From Paenibacillus bovis (lineage in GTDB: Bacteria; Bacillota; Bacilli; Bacillales; Bacillaceae_C), in NCBI GenBank assembly GCA_007679095.1, contig VEFU01000001.1:124001-188000 (forward strand): a DNA stretch of 64,000 bases. The letters run 5' to 3'. Both the position numbers and the translations under genes were made by a program. Positions 18,717 through 27,521 of the stretch are shown one piece after another (the stretch's first letter is position 1; every line of letters begins with the position of its first letter). A model generated the notes under the pieces. That model had not been told where the DNA came from. It saw nothing but the letters and a program-made list of their open reading frames with translations, and did not search any database.

Positions 18717-19415
18717 ATGAAAGTGGGAATTGTCGATGACCGCATGATTGATCTCGATAAAGTTAAATTTATACTGGAGTCGGAAGAGGATGTTGAAATT
18801 ATTTTTGCAACGACAGATCCAGAAGAGGCTTACCAACAAATAAAAGAAAACAAGATTGATTTATTAATAGCTGATATCGAAATGCCAGGAATCTCTGGTT
18901 ATGAGCTTGCAGATTTAATACATACTCATGGATTGCTGATCACTGTAATTTTCGTGACTGCAAACAGTGGTTACGCAGTACATGCCTTCGAATTAAATGT
19001 TCATGATTATATTTTAAAACCTTTTAAGAAGGAAAGATTACTACAAGCATTAGCAAAATATCGAGAGAAGCAACGCGGAGGAAATCTAACTGGTAGATTA
19101 ATATTGAAGCAGAAAGGTCATATTGTAATGATCCCGAAGCAGGATATTATTTTTGCAGAACGCACTGGTAGATTAACTACGATTTATACGATTAATGAAG
19201 AATACGAGACGTATTTAACAATGAACGAACTAGAAGGTAACTTGCGAGAAAATAACTTTATCCGCTCCCATCGCTCTTTCATTATCAATCTTCATTATGT
19301 AAAAAGCTTTTCCATATATACAAAGAAGTCGTACAGTGTAACATTTGAAGGTACGAAAAAAATAGCAATGCTTACAAAAGATAAGATGGATTATTTACAG
19401 AAGTATTATTTTTGA
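18717..19415 (+). CDS. natR: LytTR family response regulator, NatR-like
   Basis: Two-component regulator, about 232 residues. The receiver domain (1-120) has the acidic pair VDDR near the start, phospho-acceptor Asp in LLIADIEMPG and the conserved Lys in DYILKPFKK. A C-terminal LytTR DNA-binding domain (about 130-230; IPKQDIIFAERTGRLTTIY, FIRSHRSFIINL) follows. Divergent from natAB and directly followed by a kinase gene, the same arrangement of partners as natK/natR in B. subtilis, though order differs. Start at 18717 has AAAGGGG 8 nt upstream; the longer frame from 18684 overlaps the promoter. Confidence 0.85.
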   Translation: MKVGIVDDRMIDLDKVKFILESEEDVEIIFATTDPEEAYQQIKENKIDLLIADIEMPGISGYELADLIHTHGLLITVIFVTANSGYAVHAFELNVHDYILKPFKKERLLQALAKYREKQRGGNLTGRLILKQKGHIVMIPKQDIIFAERTGRLTTIYTINEEYETYLTMNELEGNLRENNFIRSHRSFIINLHYVKSFSIYTKKSYSVTFEGTKKIAMLTKDKMDYLQKYYF

Positions 19416-19424
19416 GGTGAAAAA

Positions 19425-20337
19425 ATGCAAGTTATTATGCTCATACCCTGGATAGTGGCAATCACTTCAATGGTCTGGACTCATCATTATATCATTTCGG
19501 TTCTTCTCCTTGTCTGTGCCATATCTCATTTTTATACATATTTACAAGGTTACTACCCACCTTCTTGGGGAAAAGTATTAGCAGTACTGCAAATATGCTG
19601 GTTAGCTGCTTCTTATTTTACAAATGAAGCCTTACTTACATTAGGAATGATTTTTCCTGTCGTCGCCTTCTTGTACATTGGTAAAAACCAAAGAAAGCAA
19701 CAAGAACAAAATGAAGCAATTATACGCAATCATGAACAGCAACTTGCTTTAATGGACGAGCTGCGGAAACAACGGCATGATTTTAAAGCACATGCAACTG
19801 CTCTTTTGTATGAGAATGGCCATGATGATTATAAAACAGAACTACAAAAACATTTTGCGGACGTAGGTAGATCAATTTCTTAAAAACGAATCTAATATCA
19901 TCGCTGGTACTCTGTACTCTTATCATAAAAAAGCAGAACAACAAGAAATTAAACTCGATTACAATATTCAACACGCCATTTCAGGTATGCCACTTTCGGA
20001 ATATGAGCTAGTCTCACTAATTGGAAATATATTAGATAATGCAATGGATGCAGCTTGCGAATATAAGGATAGTGGCAAACAAGGAAATATCTTCTTCAGT
20101 TGCCGAAAACAAAGTGGAATTTGGATTTTAGTATGTCAAAATAGTACTGTTCCACTCCAGAATGAAACGATTGAACGAATATTTACTAAACGATCTCAAT
20201 CTACTAAAGGTGGAAACCATGAAGGAATCGGTACACAACAAATTATGTATATTGTGAAAAAGCATGATGGGACGCTTGACTTCACTGCCATTGATGAAAC
20301 GTTTACTTTAAAAATCAAAATACCAGATGTAAAGTAA
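19425..20337 (+). pseudogene. natK: sensor histidine kinase NatK-like, frameshifted
   Basis: The first frame (19425-19883) encodes about four membrane helices, then a coiled segment and the phospho-acceptor region KQRHDFKAHATALLYEN. It stops at a TAA in TTTCTTAAAAACG (about 19876-19888). The +1 frame continues from there as LKNESNIIAGTLYSYHKKAE and then the ATPase domain with NILDNAMDAA (N-box) and a GIGTQQ segment. A single missing base, probably one T, would restore one protein of about 303 residues. It is 9 bp after natR and belongs to the same signalling system as natR. Loss or sequence error cannot be told apart here. Confidence 0.85.
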
Positions 20338-20473
20338 AAATGCAGTTGGATAGTTCAATCTGTTAAACATGTTCGACTTCATCGAACCCATATGTATTAG
20401 ATACGCTTTTAGCACATCCAAGTATAGTTATAGAAAAATGATTACGATGCTTTTACGGAACAAAGGTGAAAAT

Positions 20474-21226
20474 ATGAAACAAAATGAAAAATTAATAGTT
20501 ATTGATGCTTGTCTATTAGCTGGGAAAATAATGATGCAGAGTGGTGCAGAAACATATCGTGCAGAGGATACGATGATCCGAATGGCTGCTGCATGTGGCT
20601 TTCCAAATAGTCAAAGCTATGTTACACATACAGGAATCATCTTCTCTTTGGAGAACCTAGATCCAACTCAAGTTGTTAGAATAAATGAACGGGGAACAAA
20701 CTTGGAAAAAATTGCGCTGGTGAATGACATCTCAAGAAAGATAACTGCAGGCGTGATCGATGCCGAGACTGGTTATGCGGAACTGAAGAAACTATCAAAG
20801 GAAAACCTTGCCTCCCCCATTTGGCTTCAAATCATCGCAGCTTCTATTGCTAGTGGCTGTTTTTTAATTATGTTTAGAGGTATTTGGGCAGACTTTTTAC
20901 CAGCGATGTTGATAAGTGGAGTTGGTTTTTCTGCCTTTCTACTTCTCCACCACCATACGAAGGTAAAATTTTTTGCTGAGTCAACCGCATCTTTTGTGAT
21001 TGGCTTATTAGCTCTTTTATTAGTGAAAAATGGCTTGGGGCACCAACTGGATATTATCGTAATTGCCTCCGTTATGCCACTTGTTCCTGGGCTCTTAATT
21101 ACGAATGCAATTCGCGACCTAATGGCTGGCCATTTCTTATCAGGTCTTTCAAAAGGCGCAGAGGCATTTTTCACTGCACTAGCCATCGGAACTGGAGTTG
21201 CGGTAGTGTATTCATTGTTTATATAG
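20474..21226 (+). CDS. threonine/serine exporter family protein, large subunit
   Basis: Membrane protein of about 250 residues, similar to the N-terminal part of ThrE (YjjP-like). The cytoplasmic front (1-115) has the family segment MQSGAETYRAEDTM and is followed by five helices. ASVMPLVPGLLITNAIRDL is a hallmark. The ATG at 20474 has AAAGGTG 6 nt upstream; a longer frame to 20369 lacks one. It pairs with the next gene, which supplies the second half of the exporter. The substrate in this organism is unproven. Confidence 0.85.
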   Translation: MKQNEKLIVIDACLLAGKIMMQSGAETYRAEDTMIRMAAACGFPNSQSYVTHTGIIFSLENLDPTQVVRINERGTNLEKIALVNDISRKITAGVIDAETGYAELKKLSKENLASPIWLQIIAASIASGCFLIMFRGIWADFLPAMLISGVGFSAFLLLHHHTKVKFFAESTASFVIGLLALLLVKNGLGHQLDIIVIASVMPLVPGLLITNAIRDLMAGHFLSGLSKGAEAFFTALAIGTGVAVVYSLFI

Positions 21227-21241
21227 GAAGTAGGAGAAATT

Positions 21242-21691
21242 ATGGTATTTTATATAACTCATCTTGTATTAAGCTTTATAGCAGCTGTTGGCTTCGGAAT
21301 TATTTTCAATGCTCCCCGCAAAGCACTTATCCAATGTGGAATTGTTGGAATGCTCGGATGGATTGTATACATCGTAATGGAGGACAATGGGTTTGATGTC
21401 GTTCAAGCTTCTTTTTCAGGTGCATTTATCGTCGCCATTATTGGTCATATGATGGCAAGAAAATATAAAACACCGATTATTGTTTTCATCGTTGCAGGCA
21501 TCATCCCCCTCGTTCCAGGCGGAACCTCCTATGATGCAATGCGCCACGTCGCCAGCAATGATTACGCAAACGCCATCCCACTTGCCATGAAAGCCTTCAT
21601 CATCGCAAGCGCGATCGCCATGGGACTTGTATTCGCAGAGGTAATTATGCAGTTTGTATTGAAGCTGTTTAAGAAGAAGCGAGTAGTTTAA
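21242..21691 (+). CDS. threonine/serine exporter family protein, small subunit
   Basis: 149 residues with four or five membrane helices, similar to the C-terminal part of ThrE (YjjB-like, formerly DUF3815). The segment FIVAGIIPLVPGGTSYDAM mirrors the PLVPG motif of its partner. It begins 15 bp after the partner gene, has GGAG upstream, and ends at an intrinsic terminator, so the two form an operon. Confidence 0.85.
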   Translation: MVFYITHLVLSFIAAVGFGIIFNAPRKALIQCGIVGMLGWIVYIVMEDNGFDVVQASFSGAFIVAIIGHMMARKYKTPIIVFIVAGIIPLVPGGTSYDAMRHVASNDYANAIPLAMKAFIIASAIAMGLVFAEVIMQFVLKLFKKKRVV

Positions 21692-21728
21692 AAAACCTGA
21701 GCTCCAGTAAGTGGAGATCAGGTTTTTG
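21691..21728 (+). terminator. terminator of the ThrE-type operon, both directions
   Basis: AAAAACCTGAGCTCC and GGAGATCAGGTTTTT form a stem around AGTAAGT. It lies between converging genes. Confidence 0.85.
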
Positions 21729-21729
21729 T

Positions 21730-23310
21730 TTAGTTATTAGATTCTTTGATTGGAACTGTGAATGATTGATCTATTTGGGCACTGTATAAAAGGCGTTCGA
21801 TGGTGATAGTGACTTCTTTAGATTTTTCTATAAACTTTCTATCTAAAAACATGCTGTATTTTTCTCCTGGACCGCTTCCAATTTGACCATAATCTCCAGG
21901 TTCCCCAGGTTCTCCGGATTCGTTCTCTGCAGTTACGAAAATCCGTAAATGACTATAATCATCATAGCCAAAACTAGGGTTAAGTGGTACGTCAGGTATT
22001 AACCGTAATGGTTGTTTTCGCTTTTTTGCTTTATACAGAATATCAAAATTAATCCCAAGGTCATCATAATATAATCGCTCCAAATAAACTTTCGTGTCCT
22101 TTATCTCAGTTATTTTTTCGTTTACTTTTTTCTCATAACTCTCCGCATTCGCTAATCTTTGCTCATAATCAGATACATCCATCGTAAACTCAAATGAATC
22201 TTTCCCAAACAAATGAACATTATCAATTTCAAAGGTTACTTCGTCCGGCAATTCATTAAATGCAGGGATTTGAAAGATAAAAGAATCTGGGTCACCTTCT
22301 ACATCTTCATAACCAACAATTGTATCTATCACCCTACCATTTAAGACTAGACTTGCATTGATTTCACTAAATTGCTGCCCTTCAGGTAATTCATATTTAC
22401 CATATAACAAATTTTTTTCTGGTCGAATTTCCAACTTTTCAAAAGTTAAACGGGCATACTGACTTTCAATTGTCTCATTGATTGTCTTTGTAATGATTGG
22501 CTCGCTAGTAAAATCAAAATGAACAGGCAGTTCGACATCATTAATTATTATTACTTCACCCAATAAATTAACAGTAATATCACTGGTCAACTTGGTATTT
22601 AGATTTTGGACGTATTCAACATCCCCTTCCCAACTATCAGAATTGCTTCTTATATTTTCAATTACTGCACGTTGGTAAAGTCGGTTTTCATAAATAACAC
22701 CTTCGTATGATGGGTGTATAGATTTTAAATATGGACCTCCTCCCGTAGCTACTACTTTCGGTTCTTCTTCAAATTCCCCATTTTCATCCTCATGTATGGT
22801 TATATATTGAATAAATGTTGATAAATCATGTGGATCATTTGGATTTGATAACTTTTTCTTCAAATCAGGCATTTCAATATAATAAAAAACAAGCGTATTC
22901 TCGGCATTATACCAAATTTTCTCAATATGAAGGTCTGCATCCTCTGTTATCGGAAAGGTTTTGTTCACTTCTGTCACAAGTCCTAATCCTTCTGCTCTTT
23001 TTAAACCTGGTGTTTTCGTGTAGTAATAAAGGTCAACATCTGCTAACGATTTCGCCATCACACGTCCTTGTGTATTACTATATTTTGATACATCACTTGA
23101 TATAAAAAAAGGTAGATTTCCATTCCATGCCTGAATACCTCCAAATATAATAAAAAAGAGGACAGCGACTGTTAATATTTTTGGAACAACGTATTTGCGT
23201 TTTGGCTTTTTATTTTGCACACTAGCGAAAAACTTCCTTTTATCGTCTTCCGTGTAATAAGAATCTTGGCCTAGAAAATCATCGAAATCTTGCTTAGATA
23301 ATTTACTCAT
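21730..23310 (-). CDS. membrane anti-sigma factor with DUF4179-like domain
   Basis: 526 residues: a cytoplasmic N-terminus (1-41) rich in charged residues, one transmembrane helix (about 42-62), and a large exported domain made mostly of beta-type sequence. The layout (sigma gene just upstream, overlap of 8 bp, single helix, N-terminal FLGQDSYYTEDDKRKFFASV) fits the DUF4179-containing anti-sigma family. It should hold the ECF sigma factor inactive at the membrane until a surface signal arrives; what the signal is cannot be told. Confidence 0.75.
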   Translation of the reverse strand: MSKLSKQDFDDFLGQDSYYTEDDKRKFFASVQNKKPKRKYVVPKILTVAVLFFIIFGGIQAWNGNLPFFISSDVSKYSNTQGRVMAKSLADVDLYYYTKTPGLKRAEGLGLVTEVNKTFPITEDADLHIEKIWYNAENTLVFYYIEMPDLKKKLSNPNDPHDLSTFIQYITIHEDENGEFEEEPKVVATGGGPYLKSIHPSYEGVIYENRLYQRAVIENIRSNSDSWEGDVEYVQNLNTKLTSDITVNLLGEVIIINDVELPVHFDFTSEPIITKTINETIESQYARLTFEKLEIRPEKNLLYGKYELPEGQQFSEINASLVLNGRVIDTIVGYEDVEGDPDSFIFQIPAFNELPDEVTFEIDNVHLFGKDSFEFTMDVSDYEQRLANAESYEKKVNEKITEIKDTKVYLERLYYDDLGINFDILYKAKKRKQPLRLIPDVPLNPSFGYDDYSHLRIFVTAENESGEPGEPGDYGQIGSGPGEKYSMFLDRKFIEKSKEVTITIERLLYSAQIDQSFTVPIKESNN

Positions 23311-23848
23311 TAAGATAATCCTCCTTTAGCTTCACTTTCAGTTTTTCCTTCGCTCGCATAATGCGCGTACGAATGGTAGAAGGATTTACATCTAATAGCT
23401 TACTAATTTCTTCTATACTAAACTCCTGATAATATTGTAAAATGAGGACTTCCCGATATTTTATCGGCAAGTTCATGATGGCTTTAATCACTTCTCTTTT
23501 CTGTTCATCCTCCAATACAAAGTGCTCAGGAGTTTGTGTTGTCTTTTCAAAAATCTCATCCTTCCAAATAAATAAACGGTGCAAAGGCGACCGCAAATAA
23601 TCTTTGCATTTATTTGCTGTAATACTGTATAACCAATTCTTCAAACTTGATGAATCACGGATTGTATCTATTTTTTGATAAACAGTAAGCATCACATCTT
23701 GAAAAACATCATCCATTTGCGCTCTATTTTTTACATAAGTAAAAATAAAACGCTTTAAGCTCTCACCATGATGATCCATTACCCATTCTATTGCTGCTTC
23801 CTTACTAAACTCAGTAGCAGAAATAGACAATGGTGTATTTTCCCCCAA
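23303..23848 (-). CDS. ECF-type RNA polymerase sigma factor
   Basis: 181 residues with sigma-70 region 2 (about 30-95; FTYVKNRAQMDDVFQDVMLTVYQK) and region 4 (about 125-175; LPIKYREVLILQYYQEFSIE), separated by a linker. The start is TTG at 23848, with AGGTG 6 nt upstream. It overlaps the anti-sigma gene by 8 bp. Upstream is a promoter of the ECF type, so the pair probably controls itself. Function in the cell, likely an envelope stress, is inference. Confidence 0.88.
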   Translation of the reverse strand: MGENTPLSISATEFSKEAAIEWVMDHHGESLKRFIFTYVKNRAQMDDVFQDVMLTVYQKIDTIRDSSSLKNWLYSITANKCKDYLRSPLHRLFIWKDEIFEKTTQTPEHFVLEDEQKREVIKAIMNLPIKYREVLILQYYQEFSIEEISKLLDVNPSTIRTRIMRAKEKLKVKLKEDYLNE

Positions 23849-23892
23849 TCAACTCACCTCTTTTACTCTCTAATGGAGCTTCTATATGTTAA

Positions 23893-23917
23893 GACGATCC
23901 ATAACAGGAAAAGTCCC
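23893..23917 (-). promoter_or_regulatory. ECF-type autoregulatory promoter
   Basis: On the minus strand GGGAC (23913-23917, followed by TTTT) and CGTC (23893-23896, followed by TTAA) are 16 bp apart. This matches the -35 (nGAAC-like) and -10 (CGTC/CGTA) pattern of ECF sigma promoters. It lies about 45 bp before the sigma gene. Confidence 0.6.
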
Positions 23918-23945
23918 ATCATTTTATTAAAAAGTTTTTATATTT

Positions 23946-24132
23946 GGTTCTGTTAAAGTTCATTGTTGTTAACAACTTAGTTGATTGAGCGGATGTACAC
24001 GAGACTCCTGCGGGAACAGCACGAGCCGAAGATCCACTTGGCAAAGCGGTTTTCTTTGCCAAGTTAGCTGAGGCCGTGCCCGCGGAAAGCGAGTGCACAG
24101 GAGCGCAAATCAACAACAGAGTTTAACAGAGC
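23946..24132. mobile_element. MITE-like palindromic element, copy A
   Basis: 187-bp element with ends GGTTCTGTTAAAG and its complement-like TTTAACAGAGC, flanked by a perfect 9-bp direct repeat TTTATATTT (23937-23945 and 24133-24141). Inside is GACTCCTGCGGGA, a hairpin CTTGGCAAAG / CTTTGCCAAG, and CCCGCGGAAAGCGAG. It has no coding capacity of its own. Copies B and C are nearly identical inside. The 24142-24270 stretch beyond it holds nothing I recognise. Confidence 0.92.
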
Positions 24133-24274
24133 TTTATATTTAAATAATACAGGAAATGGTTGCTTATTTAGAGGAAAATTAATAGTGCAAGTAATGAGTA
24201 GCCAGAATCCGCTGTTATTACGTGACCGATCTTAACTATTTCTCCATTCACTGGGCACGCTTGTCCTAATTAAC

Positions 24275-24306
24275 AAAAACCTCGCCTATTTTTAAGACGA
24301 GGTTTC
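24275..24306 (-). terminator. terminator of the CPBP protease gene
   Basis: ACCTCGTC and the nearly complementary GGCGAGGT, with loop TTAAAAATA, followed on the minus strand by TTTTTG. It lies a few bases after the gene's stop. Confidence 0.75.
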
Positions 24307-24310
24307 TTAT

Positions 24311-25123
24311 TTATGTATTTACTTTCATTCTCCATTTTCTATATACAACTATCAGAAGACAAGCTAATAATCCGTACCCTACAAATAACGTTGGAAAGTC
24401 CGGATAAATTATTGAGGTATAGGTTAGAGCGTTTTGGTAAAAGTGGGCAAGCATGCTGATCCAAGCAGTTCTGAAATAGATGATGCTATAAATAAACGGT
24501 ATATGAATAAACATTCTTGAGATAGCCGATTCCCAGCCCCATGCAGATACATGAAGAAAGCCAAAAAAACAAGCTGCTAATAATACTGCCAGTAAAGACC
24601 AGCCCAGTTTCATACGCACACATATTAATCTAGCAATGGCTATTACTATAAGTACATTTAAGGACTCTTCTTCAAAAACCAACAAAGGTAAAGTTAGCAG
24701 ATTAGTAATATATTCACCAGTTGTCATCGAAATTTGCTCAATATTCTGCGGGTCACTTGATGTCCACCCAAGAATTTGCGGTATTGCCAAAAAAATAACG
24801 CTAATTAAGAGCAAGCTAAATGGATATATCCATAATACGTTCGAAATGGAATAAGGAGCACCAACTCTTTTAAAAGGATTATAAAAAAATGTCTTAATTA
24901 ATCCTTTATTTTTCCAGATGATGAGTATAGTAATAAATAAAAATAAAACCTCTGTTACAACGGTTCTTCTGTTAAGTAATTCATTATAAGCATAAGTTCC
25001 AAACATAACCCAAATAATCGCTACTAACAACCAGATGACTCTAACATTACTATTTCGTATGCTATTTTCTAATTCCCTTTCATGATCAAAAATCCTTGAA
25101 AATATTTTCCTCACCGTTTTCAA
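24311..25123 (-). CDS. CPBP family intramembrane metalloprotease-like protein
   Basis: 270 residues, about seven or eight helices. The three CPBP (CAAX protease and bacteriocin-processing) motifs are visible: EEESLN near residue 150 in place of EExxxR, FGFLH near 187, and HFYQN near 225. The glutamates and histidines that bind zinc are kept, but the motif-1 arginine is an asparagine. Usual roles in this family are membrane-protein or prenyl-protein processing and bacteriocin immunity; none can be assigned. It stands alone. Confidence 0.7.
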   Translation of the reverse strand: MKTVRKIFSRIFDHERELENSIRNSNVRVIWLLVAIIWVMFGTYAYNELLNRRTVVTEVLFLFITILIIWKNKGLIKTFFYNPFKRVGAPYSISNVLWIYPFSLLLISVIFLAIPQILGWTSSDPQNIEQISMTTGEYITNLLTLPLLVFEEESLNVLIVIAIARLICVRMKLGWSLLAVLLAACFFGFLHVSAWGWESAISRMFIHIPFIYSIIYFRTAWISMLAHFYQNALTYTSIIYPDFPTLFVGYGLLACLLIVVYRKWRMKVNT

Positions 25124-25188
25124 CTACAATCAAATTCCTTTCTAATATTTCTCACTTTTATATAAGAATGCTGAAAATATGTATGCAA

Positions 25189-25229
25189 AAGGCCTCATCC
25201 ACTGTTTGATTTTTAATGGACGAGGCCCT
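25189..25229 (-). terminator. terminator of the small membrane protein gene
   Basis: GGGCCTCGTCC and GGATGAGGCCTTTT form a strong stem with a mostly A-rich loop, just after the stop of the 63-residue gene. Confidence 0.85.
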
Positions 25230-25232
25230 AAA

Positions 25233-25424
25233 TTATTGTTTATTTTTTTGCTCCAGTCTATCTTTCAAGTTAATACGGTAATTAAAGTAATTAATTACTA
25301 GACCTGCAACTAAACCTACTGCAATCACAATATAACCAGTGTTAGTACGTTCTCTTAATCCGTACCAAAGAACAGCGATGTATAATAAAACCACTAGAAT
25401 CCGAATGATAAAATACTTTTTCAA
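25233..25424 (-). CDS. small two-helix membrane protein, unknown
   Basis: 63 residues: helix at about 5-21 (FIIRILVVLLYIAVLWYG), helix at about 29-45, then a charged tail. AGGAAG precedes the ATG and a strong terminator follows, which supports a real gene. I recognise no family. Confidence 0.6.
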   Translation of the reverse strand: MKKYFIIRILVVLLYIAVLWYGLRERTNTGYIVIAVGLVAGLVINYFNYRINLKDRLEQKNKQ

Positions 25425-25611
25425 AATGATCTTCCTTCCTCATATAAAACATACTAGTTCTACTATAAAGGATTGTGAATAAAAAAACACTATTTCCAAA
25501 TGTATCTTTAACAAATGCCTCTTTCAAAAGTATTTAAAACACAGCAAAAATGCTTCTTAGATTAATTCTTAAGAACCGACCCCACCAAATTCAATTCGCA
25601 AACAATAAATA

Positions 25612-25642
25612 GGCACCGAAACATTTTAGTTGTTCCAGTGCC
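25612..25642 (-). terminator. terminator of the FrnE-like gene
   Basis: GGCACTGGAAC and GTTTCGGTGCC pair around AACTAAAAT, then TATTTATTG on the minus strand. Confidence 0.75.
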
Positions 25643-25653
25643 ATGTGAATGAT

Positions 25654-26310
25654 TTATTGTTGATTTTCTTCTTCCCACACTTTTTCAAGTGCACTAGTGA
25701 ATGTTTCTAATGGCTGTGCACCAGAGATGGCATATTTTTGATTAATAACAAAGAATGGTACTCCACGTACACCAATTTCTTGAGCGGTGCGAATATCATA
25801 GCGAACATCATCCGCATAAGCATTTTCATCACGTAATACAGCTAATGCCTCTTCGCGATCCAATCCTGATTGTTCGGCAATAGTAGCCAATGTATCAAAA
25901 TCGCTCAACCGTTTGTTTTCTGTAAAATAACTATAAAGAAGTTTTTCTGTTAGTTCATTATCTTTCCCCATCGTTTTCGCGAAGTGAGTGAGACGGTGAG
26001 CATCAAACGTATTTGTTGGGACCATGTTGTCAAAGTTATACGTTAAACCAACTGTAGCTGCTTGTTGACCCATTCCTTCATTCATTTTTTTCGCTTCCTC
26101 CACACTCATCCCATATTTGGAAGCAAGCATTTCATGAACGGATTGGGTGCTATCTTTCGGAGTAGTTGGATCTAATTCAAAGCTTTTATATTCAATCTGA
26201 ACGTTATCTTTATGAGCAAAGTTTTCCACTGCTTGTTCGAGACGACGTTTTCCAATGTAACAAAACGGGCAGACAAAATCTGACCATACTTCAATTTTCA
26301 ATGCGTTCAC
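25654..26310 (-). CDS. DsbA-family oxidoreductase, FrnE-like
   Basis: 218-residue cytoplasmic thioredoxin-fold protein. The active site CPFC lies near residue 14 (VWSDFVCPFCYIGK), and the inserted helical domain and cis-proline segment GVRGVPFFVINQKYAISGAQ near 180 match the FrnE/2-hydroxychromene-2-carboxylate isomerase branch. It probably acts on disulfides, as for FrnE of Deinococcus, but substrates are unknown. It is followed, going leftward, by its own terminator and preceded by pheA in the same direction. Confidence 0.85.
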   Translation of the reverse strand: MNALKIEVWSDFVCPFCYIGKRRLEQAVENFAHKDNVQIEYKSFELDPTTPKDSTQSVHEMLASKYGMSVEEAKKMNEGMGQQAATVGLTYNFDNMVPTNTFDAHRLTHFAKTMGKDNELTEKLLYSYFTENKRLSDFDTLATIAEQSGLDREEALAVLRDENAYADDVRYDIRTAQEIGVRGVPFFVINQKYAISGAQPLETFTSALEKVWEEENQQ

Positions 26311-26334
26311 CTCATTGTTTTGACTTGAACCCCA

Positions 26335-27159
26335 TTATAGCTTTTTCGTGTTATAACTTCCAAGAACACGCACATGATAACCGTACGTTTCTAATATAGC
26401 AATTGCCTTTTGTAAATTAGTTTCTTGAATTCCCATTGCTGCTTCAATAAAGAAACGATATGTACCAAGCTTTTTCTTCGTAGGACGCGATTCAATCCAT
26501 GTTAAGTTGACACCTAGTGAAGAAAATACATTTAGAATAATTGCTAGCAAACCTGGACGATCTTCTGTTGGTGTAATCAAAAGCATCGACTTCGCTGCTG
26601 TTTGTACATCTGCTATTTGTTTTTTAGTTAATACTAAGAATCTCGTAGAATTACAATTATTATCATGAATATCTCTTGCTAAAACATCCAAACCGAATGT
26701 TTTAGCCGCCCATTCGGATGCAACTGCACCAACATCAAGGCGACCTTCATCACGAAGGGTCTCAGCTGCTCCAGCAGTACTACTATAGTGTTTAGTTTCA
26801 ACTTGTAACTCCCGTGTAAAATTACGACATTGCGCTAATGCAGGTGGGATAGACCATACTTCCTTCACATTCTCGAGCAACGCACCTTTTACTCCCAATA
26901 ATTGCAGTTTTACAGGAAGTACTGCCTCACCTTCCACCCACACATCATTGTTTACTAGGCCATCCGTTGTCATCGTAATTGTACCCTCAATAGCATTTTC
27001 TATCGGCACAATCCCTTTATCCACTTGTTCTTCACTTACAGCTTCCAATACATCTAATATATCTTTATACATAATTGGCTCAATACTAGCATCTGAATAA
27101 TAACGAATTGCAGCTTCTTCTGAAAAAGTCCCCTTAGGACCTAAGTATGCAACTTTCAA
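26335..27159 (-). CDS. pheA: prephenate dehydratase
   Basis: Converts prephenate to phenylpyruvate, the committed step of phenylalanine synthesis. 274 residues from a TTG at 27159 (GAGGGG 9 nt upstream); an ATG at 27177 lacks a binding site. The catalytic domain starts KVAYLGPKGTFSE and has NSTRFLVL near 180 (the TRF motif). A C-terminal ACT domain (about 195-274; ITPTEDRPGLLAIILNVFSS and ESRPTKK) makes it feedback-inhibitable by phenylalanine. A monofunctional enzyme, as in B. subtilis. Confidence 0.93.
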   Translation of the reverse strand: MKVAYLGPKGTFSEEAAIRYYSDASIEPIMYKDILDVLEAVSEEQVDKGIVPIENAIEGTITMTTDGLVNNDVWVEGEAVLPVKLQLLGVKGALLENVKEVWSIPPALAQCRNFTRELQVETKHYSSTAGAAETLRDEGRLDVGAVASEWAAKTFGLDVLARDIHDNNCNSTRFLVLTKKQIADVQTAAKSMLLITPTEDRPGLLAIILNVFSSLGVNLTWIESRPTKKKLGTYRFFIEAAMGIQETNLQKAIAILETYGYHVRVLGSYNTKKL

Positions 27160-27251
27160 ATTTAACAAACCCCTCATCTAGTTTCTATGTAAAACTGAAT
27201 TCTCAAAATTATAATGCAGTTTCGGAATTATAACAATAGATTAGCATTTTT

Positions 27252-27398
27252 TCACCTAGAAATGACATATATAAGGAGAACAATAAGGACGATGATTGTA
27301 ATTGGAATACAGCCGATTTTCCCAATCGAACTCAAATCTCCAAATGATGCTTTATTTATTGCATCTGAAAGAGTTTCGGTTGGTTTCTCATTTTTCAT
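27252..27398 (-). CDS. 48-residue membrane protein, DUF6366-like
   Basis: Begins at ATG 27398 with AAGGAG 10 nt upstream and reads MKNEKPTETLSDAINKASFG, then GDLSSIGKIGCIPITIIVLI and a short hydrophobic tail ending VISR. The pattern of a charged N-terminus, a D-x-I/F-N-x-A-x-x-G-D-L segment and one C-terminal helix resembles the DUF6366 family of small Bacillaceae proteins. That comparison is from memory. No function is known to me. It lies in the gap between pheA and ppaC on the pheA strand. Confidence 0.6.
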   Translation of the reverse strand: MKNEKPTETLSDAINKASFGDLSSIGKIGCIPITIIVLIVLLIYVISR

Positions 27399-27521
27399 CA
27401 ATACTCAACTCCTTATGACTCTTATGATAAATAGTTTTTCGAACTGCTCCCCTTCAATCTTATTATCTTCAATGGTAAAATAGAAAAAGATTTAAATACA
27501 TATTAGTAAGGAGAATTTATC

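Noticed and set aside
19987-20337. A separate small ATPase gene starting at 19987
   Set aside because: The frame reads as an unbroken continuation of the upstream kinase back to the frameshift at about 19880, so it is the second half of one broken gene.
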